This document shows positions 58,295 to 64,000 of a stretch of 64,000 nucleotides of DNA, piece by piece. The DNA comes from Dichomitus squalens LYAD-421 SS1 (taxonomy: Eukaryota > Basidiomycota > Agaricomycetes > Polyporales > Polyporaceae): assembly GCF_000275845.1 (NCBI RefSeq), contig NW_006766908.1, positions 196,951 to 260,950 of the forward strand, read 5' to 3'. The notes beneath the pieces were generated by a model that made no database searches, had not been told where the DNA came from, and saw only the letters and a program-made list of their open reading frames with translations. A program made the translations under genes and the position numbers. Every line of letters begins with the position of its first letter. Positions within the stretch are counted from its first letter, which is position 1.

Positions 58295-59270
58295 AACGCT
58301 TCGAAAGTGAAGAGCTCGTGGATTGTTGTGTGAACAACAGAGGTGAAGGTGGAAGCACGTATGGATGTTGTTCCTACGATCTAAATACCTCCCTCAGACG
58401 CCGAGAGTTGACTCACGACCACCTCGGTTACCCATGCGAGCGCACAGTAAGCAGCAATGCGAGAAGCGATCCACGTGAGATTTCCATCCTCCGATTGCCT
58501 TCCTGTTCTCGATTACGCCAGTATATTGTGTTCCAACACTCACCAAGTCGAGTCATCAACGAGCGCTTGACGGTGAGAAGGCACCACTGGAGACCGTGTC
58601 GATGCAAGGGAACCACCCACCGCCGGTGCCGGACCGCGACCTTCCGCCTGGGACGACCTTGCGAGATCAGAGTTGAGGGTGACCAGTGCATGAGCGGTTC
58701 GCACGGAACGAAAAGGACGTACCACAAACCGCTCTGGACGTAGGAAGTTTAGTGCTTGTGTATAGATGCCTATGACATAGAGACAAGCTGCAAGAATGCG
58801 ACCGGATGACTCCTTGGCGATCGTGTCGATGAGCAGCAACAGGTCGTCCAATATCCGGTCTTTTCAGGTCTTGCCGCTCGCATTTGCCTGGCATGGAACA
58901 ATTCCCTCACCCTCGATCACTGTCTTGCACGTCTGGGTTCATTGTATATAAAGACAGCGAATGCTAATCAATCAAATTCCTGTCGGTGGACCTTCGCACA
59001 TTTGTTCAGGAAGGACTTCATGGATAAGCTTCGAATGGGACCGTCAGCGCGTATGTCGGGGACTCATTCCAAGAAGGCAAGCACATACCACTGTCAATCG
59101 TCGACTTTAGAGCCAGTGTTCGTGCGCGAACGCGCTGTCACTCGAATGCAAAAGCAGGATAAGGAGCGATAGTAACGATTGAATGAAGACTCAATATGTA
59201 TACACACTGGCAAGAAGACGGCGACAAGAAAGGACAGGATTTGCATGCGTCATCAGCATCCTACTCACGT
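58295..59270. other. Intergenic region, no confident gene
   Basis: About 980 bp. A minus-strand frame near 58,540-58,851 starts MDDLLLLIDTIAKESSGRIL and could be an exon, but no continuation was found. Contains the aminotransferase promoter. Confidence 0.4.
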
Positions 59271-60698
59271 TCAAAACTTCAGCTGCAGCGGCTGCCACTT
59301 TTGGTCGAATCTCAGCAACCCGCGCACGCTGAGTACCGGCAAACGCGCTTCGACGGCATCCTTGCCAGCCTCAAGATGGGTCATGTCGCTGCATACGTTG
59401 CAGACGTTGATAGCTCCAAGCGACAGCAGTACGCTCAGCGTTTGGTCCATAGCGGCCCATGACTCCAGAGGTACCTCCTTCACGAACTCCTCATGTAGGT
59501 GCATAAGGATGTTCAAAGTCCGGAGGTGCGCAAAGGCGTGCGGATCGAGATGGCCGAGAAGGCTAACGGCAAGAAGCACTGAATGTATCTTCGTATCTAC
59601 GGTCAGCGTAGTGATCGTGGGAGGGTGGCGGGGTATAAGGGTGAGCACGGCCGGGGTGACCGCCACTTCCTCTACGTCTGGTAGAAACGAGTTGAGTGTC
59701 AATGGTTAGGGAGGAAGGAAGAGACACGGACCTTCTGTGCGCCACCTGTAGAAGATGACGTGCAGGTGCTTCAAGCAAGAGAGCTGGACGAGACACTGAT
59801 TGAGCTTCGTGACTTGTCCCAGACGATAGAGCGTGTAGGTATAGTGCTCTGGGTTACTGTGCGTCACCAGCCAAGGTATGAGGGTCAGTGGCGAGGTTGA
59901 GTATGCCTCCGTGATCTTCAGCGTTTGTAGTGACCGCGGGGGCACAACATCTTCCTGCGACAAGGCTTCGCTGCCAAAGAGGGAGGACAATCTGCCGCAA
60001 CGAAGGTGGCGGACGGCGGGATGGTCACGCAAGATGGCGTAGAAGTCCGCGTTACAGGAGAACCAGCAGTCGAAGAGTGAGAGTGTATGCAGTTGAGGAA
60101 AATTGGGTGCGAGCATTGCGACTACGCTTTGGTCGACCGGCACGTCCTTGAGCGTGAGACGGAGAACGTTCGGCATTCGAGGGGAGAGGACGAGCATGAA
60201 GACACGTAGAAGGACTGGGGCTTCTTCATTGGCGAGGAGACTTCGCAAGCGACCGAGGGTGGAATTCAAGGAACCCATGGGCAGTTCAAGCGTCAGATCA
60301 CGAACATACTGGGTGAGGTGAGGCGAGTCTCCTGCAAAGATGGTGGTTGCACGGACAAAGTTCTCTTGGGTGATTTTGACTTTCTGGAACAGGTGGTAAC
60401 GAGCGGACGGGACGAGCGCGTGGCAAACGAGGGAGCAATTGCGGAGGGCTTCGTTATCATCATGTAGGTAATCGAGGATGTGGTCGAGAAGCTCGGGTGG
60501 GAGGGTAGCGGCCTGTTGATTGAGTGACACAGGGGCAAGGTGGGGTCGATATGGTCGCCTACCCAGGCGAGCTGCTGCTTTCAACGTCTCAGACACGGAG
60601 AAACGAACGTTGGTGGGTTTCCGCTTGTCAGATATTTTGAAGCCGAACTCTTTGCTGATGATCTTCAATGATGTATCCATGTCAGTTGGCAAAGGCAT
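59271..60698 (-). CDS. F-box protein (two exons)
   Basis: The first exon, from the ATG at 60698, has a basic N-terminus (MPLPTDMDTSLKIISKEFGF, SDKRKPTNVRFS) and the F-box at about residues 66-100 (LPPELLDHILDYLHDDNEAL, then CSLVCHALVPSARYHLF). A leucine-rich region follows, with PRMPNVLRLTLKDVP and FPQLHTLSLFDCWFSC. After HVIFYRWRTE an intron with a GTCCGT donor leads to DVEEVAVTPAVLTLIPRHPP and a second exon with LLGHLDPHAFAHLRTLNILM, ending at 59271. It shares no obvious recent ancestry with the F-box gene at 40366-41949. Probably an SCF adaptor of unknown target. Confidence 0.82.
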
Positions 60699-61126
60699 GG
60701 GGAGCTAAGGCCCAACATATTTTGTCAGAACAGATCCCACACCGTGGCTGCGTGACTCACTTGGATAGCAATCGCACAGGATGGCAACCGTTTGTGCCGC
60801 TGGTCACTTTTTTGCTCTATGAAAATCCCGGTCCATAGAAATATGTACAACTCTGAGTCCGGGCGGAGAAAAGGCGGTCACTGGCTTTGCGAAAAGGACC
60901 CTGATGATGGAAGCACAAGAGATGGGCAGCGTCGTGGCGTTAGGTTGAACATGCCACGTCCGATCCGGAAAGCTATCGGCGCCAAATGGGCCGAATACGG
61001 GATCCGCTGTGACAGCTACGCCGACCTTCGACTCTATACTACGCCTGTCCTCCGTGCTACTTGCGTTTCCACCTCAAATGCGATCTATAACACAGGTAGA
61101 CACCCAGGAAGAAGCGCAAAAAATTA
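60699..61126. other. Intergenic region, no gene recognised
   Basis: About 430 bp upstream of the F-box gene and downstream of the tRNA. A short A run at 61118-61123 on plus (T run after the tRNA on minus) fits a Pol III terminator. Confidence 0.4.
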
Positions 61127-61226
61127 CGACCACCGCAAGACTCGAACTTGCAACCTTTTGGTTCCCATGACCCGAGAGTACGCGAGGCAATCGAAGCCAA
61201 ACGCGCTACCATTGCGCCAGGTAGCC
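61127..61226 (-). tRNA. tRNA-Arg (anticodon UCG) with 28-nt intron
   Basis: On the minus strand the sequence folds as a tRNA: acceptor GGCTACC with GGTGGTC, D arm GCGC-AATGGTA-GCGC, anticodon stem TTTGG/CCAAA, variable AGGTT, T arm GCAAG-TTCGAGT-CTTGC, discriminator G. The anticodon loop is CT-TCG-A-A once a 28-nt intron is removed at the canonical 37/38 position. The mature length is 72 nt. The D-arm and variable-loop pattern matches yeast tRNA-Arg(CCG). The B box GGTTCGANNC equivalent is GTTCGAGTC. A run of T follows at the 3' side. Confidence 0.88.
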
Positions 61227-63247
61227 ATAGTTACGCACCCATAAAGCCTTATTAAGTCATCATATTGTGTCAGGTATGTAAGCTGTCTCTACTAAGTACG
61301 CTATAGGTGTACAACGGCGTCTGGCTGCGATCCTCCAACGACCGTCGCATTCGTTGACGAAAGAGTTTGCGTGCTCACACACTTCTTGTGACCCCAGTGA
61401 TGGCCGACCAGCTACTCGAAAATGATGGCCATGCATCGACACATCTAACTCTGATAAATCTCAATACTCACATTCTTCAGTAAAACTGGCTTAGGTGCGT
61501 CCTGTCATTTGGTGCTCCGGGAACTGCTCTCGCTCAGAATGCCGCTCCCATTGTGTCAAGACAATATTGCCGGTTAGACTCAGCATCACGATGCGGGAGA
61601 GAACTCATCATAATGTTTGACGACCATATTGTCTTATCCGCTTTCCTCGGTCTTGGTCCTCCAGTAAGTGTAGAGTACTTGTCCGACCGCCTTGATGGGC
61701 TGATCTCTATCACATAGCAGATGGTGGGATTGACGCGTGGGCAGGCGTTGCTCGTCATTATGCTGAGGAAAGACCAGACGGGACCGACAGGCCCAAGCGC
61801 TGACGTAGTGCGCGGCCTTTGAACACCGAGTGCGACACTACAGCGGAGGTGCCGACATGAGCGAATGAATCACGAAGTACTCAGTAAGTCGGACCCGAGC
61901 TTGAGCGTGTAACCCCTGTGCAATCGGAGGAGTGCAAGAAGTCGGAAAGTACCTGTGCTGTACAGAGGCGGCATGTTCACATGTCTCATGATCTATGTGG
62001 GTTCTTCAACACGGTCCGGCGGTCAGATTCATTGTCGAGGCCCTTGCACAGCTGAATGAAATCGGCGCATTCTCCGTGTTTACAGCTCTGTGCAGGGTCT
62101 GTCATCTGGCTCATCTAGCCCAAGCCACACCTCGGTGCGAGCAGCGCATCATCAGCCTGCCCGAGAAACCCGCCGAAACATACGGCTCAGCGCTGCTACG
62201 ATATGAAGTACAGCAGGTTGACTGGGCGGATGTCAATGGGAGCGAGTCGGTCAGTTGAACCGCAACCATATCCCAGGGCCACTGGCAGCCAGGCAGCCTG
62301 GATATCGAGTTTCAGCGAGATTCGTGTATTGTTCGTAAGTTATGCCGATGCGTACGGAAGGCCAAGGGCTCTCCGCTGATTCCGGTTGAGGTGTCTCCCC
62401 GCGATATGATGGTGGTGCTACAGGCGGTGCTACAGGTCCGCCTCGCTGACAAAGGGTGTCTCGGGTGTTGACGCTCCAGTCGCGCGTCATGACAGTCTCG
62501 CTCTTCTACATCATAGCCTCCAGCGCGAGCAGCTGCGCAGCCTCGGTAGTCCTATTGCGTGCCGGTGCTTGCGCTGTAACGGCGTAACAGGAGTAAGTTA
62601 GAATGTCTCCGTACGGATTCACAAAATTCTCCAAGTGAGGACTTGGATTTTCACTTGAGTGGGGACAATCTAATGTATGTGTAGATAGCCCCGGTGCTTG
62701 TGACCCCCAACCGTCGACAAGTTCATACGCTCTATGTGGTAGCGGGACTCTCTCTACGTTCTTCACATGGGCACATTGTATCGATTGACCATTTTGGACG
62801 ACATCGCACCTATTGAGTGCCGCACACAAATAACCTGCACCCTGGGCACGTATGGAACACGCAAGTTAAAGATGCGCCGCCGAAGAACCCGATTTTGAAT
62901 ATCAAAGAAGCGGGCGCTCTGGACGCCGGTTTTGTTACGCAACAATGCGGTGCCTTTGCCGCCCCCGCTCAGGCTACACCTTACGGGCTTACAGCCTAAG
63001 GTGCACACAGGCAGCGCCCAATGGATCCGTCACTCTGCTCACAGTGCGCGACCAATCAGGGCTGCCACGAGGTACCCGAGCGGTGCGGGTATGCGCTGCC
63101 CTGACACGTCGTTTCGACGTGGTATAAAGGTCTCGGGGGCAGCACGGTGGTCCCTCAGCATTTCAGCTCTTTCCCGTTCTTCACACTTCTTTTCCGTCTC
63201 TTTGTTCTTGACTGTCTCCACTACCTACCCTTCATCTCTCCTCTGCC
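61227..63247. other. Intergenic region, no confident gene
   Basis: About 2 kb. Only short ORFs without a domain. The last 130 bp contain the TATA box and CT-rich tract of the DUF3455 gene. Confidence 0.4.
63123..63129 (+). promoter_or_regulatory. TATA box of the DUF3455 gene
   Basis: TATAAAG about 120 bp upstream of the ATG at 63248, followed by a long CT-rich tract (63,163-63,245), the usual layout of a highly expressed fungal gene. Confidence 0.6.
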
Positions 63248-64000
63248 ATGGTTGCGATCAAGGGTCTGATCGCCGCTGCCGCTGCCAGCTACTTGAGCTC
63301 GGGTTACAACACGGGCTCAGGATATAATTCTGGCTCTGGGTACAATGTCAGCTCCTATGACTGGACAATGAAGGGCCAGCCCACAACAGGTTATGCCTAC
63401 TGCCCGATCGACAAGTTTGTCCCGTTGTTTCCCTCCGGTCAGAACACGCTTGTCGCGCCCTCCAACCCGAAGTTCCTCGGTCTCGCGTTTGGCACACAGA
63501 ATTACACCTGCTCAAGCTCGAACAACTACACGTACGTCCCTCCTTATGCTTGTATGGGCGAGGCTTACCCGGATATTTTTCTTCCTTGTGTCTAGGAGCA
63601 CCGGCGCCGTTGCAGAACTCATTGATGCATCCTGCCTGGCTTTTGTGCCGGAGTTTTCGACGATACAAGAAGACATGTACAATGTCTGGACGACCCTCAT
63701 CCCGCAGCCAATCCAGTCGATCATCGATCTCCTCCACTTTCTTAACCCTCCTACGATTCTCGCCCAACACTTCTTCCAGACGAACCCCGTCACTGGCCAA
63801 GGCGTGAGTCCCGTCTGGGACTTCCGCTCGAATCCGCGCTTCAAGGGTAACAACGACGTGTTTGTCTTGGCCAAGGGTAAGGGATCTATCCCTGCGCCTA
63901 CGGACCCCAAGAAGGATGTCGCTTGGTTGGACGTCGTGAACGTCCAGGGCAAGATCGCTGACGAGGTCTTCCGCTTTGATACTGTCGGTGGTCAGCCACC
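63248..64000 (+). CDS. DUF3455 family protein (3' end beyond the window)
   Basis: The ATG at 63248 begins MVAIKGLIAAAAASYLSSGY and a Gly/Ser/Tyr/Asn repeat (NTGSGYNSGSGYN). Exon 1 (63248-63531) continues with PSNPKFLGLAFGTQNYTC; a 64-nt intron (63532-63595) leads to exon 2, which runs past 64000. Exon 2 has the signatures of DUF3455 (PF11937): PVWDFRS, NNDVFVLAKGKGSIPAPT, VAWLDVVNVQGKIADEVFRF and DTVGGQPP. The family is often secreted; here the N-terminal hydrophobic stretch is short and a signal peptide is uncertain. Function unknown. The gene is incomplete only because the window ends. Confidence 0.85.

Overview
The window comes from a eukaryotic nuclear genome, almost certainly a filamentous basidiomycete (Agaricomycetes, possibly a Polyporales-like wood decayer; the order is inference). 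Genes are monocistronic, lie on both strands and carry many 45-80 nt GT-AG introns. They include families typical of mushroom-forming fungi: clustered BTB/POZ proteins, F-box proteins, DUF6533-type membrane proteins, a sedolisin (S53), a GH16 glucanase and a DUF3455 protein. There are no operons, ribosome binding sites or CRISPR arrays. Coordinates given for spliced genes are start-codon to stop-codon spans; exon details are in the evidence.

Layout. 0-10 kb: five BTB/POZ genes (three intact, one 3'-truncated, one frameshifted) with the proteasome subunit PRE1/beta-4 among them. 11.5-13.1 kb: secreted, probably GPI-anchored GH16 glucanase. 14.4-21.4 kb: full-size ABCC/MRP-type transporter. 21.7-23.7 kb: delta-12-type fatty acid desaturase, convergent with it. 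25.4-29.4 kb: a WRN-like 3'-5' exonuclease and a zuotin (DnaJ/Hsp40) gene transcribed divergently, with 48 copies of TCG between them. 30.4-31.9 kb: multi-pass membrane protein. 32.6-33.2 kb: a decayed segmental copy of the zuotin 3' end. 34.6-36.7 kb: amino acid permease of the methionine-permease (MUP1) type. 37.3-39.4 kb: secreted S53 peptidase. 40.4-44.5 kb: an F-box gene and a broken F-box copy flanking a non-autonomous transposon, plus an unknown two-exon gene. 45.1-48.6 kb: AP-1 mu adaptin and a PQ-loop membrane protein, divergent. 49.0-50.7 kb: DUF6533 protein. 54.4-56.1 kb: Ser/Pro-rich disordered protein. 56.5-58.3 kb: Aro8-type aminotransferase. 59.3-60.7 kb: F-box protein. 61.1-61.2 kb: intron-containing tRNA-Arg(UCG). 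63.2 kb to the end: DUF3455 gene running off the window.

There is no single pathway. Housekeeping genes (proteasome, zuotin, AP-1 mu, aminotransferase, tRNA) alternate with rapidly turning-over accessory families (BTB, F-box) and long non-coding stretches. The most striking structure is an 834 bp element at 42,059-42,892. It has perfect 109-bp terminal inverted repeats, each itself a nested hairpin, a 9-bp target-site duplication, and what looks like a captured helicase fragment, so it resembles a Pack-MULE. Three genes contain conserved-site micro-exons of 8, 13 and 16 nt.
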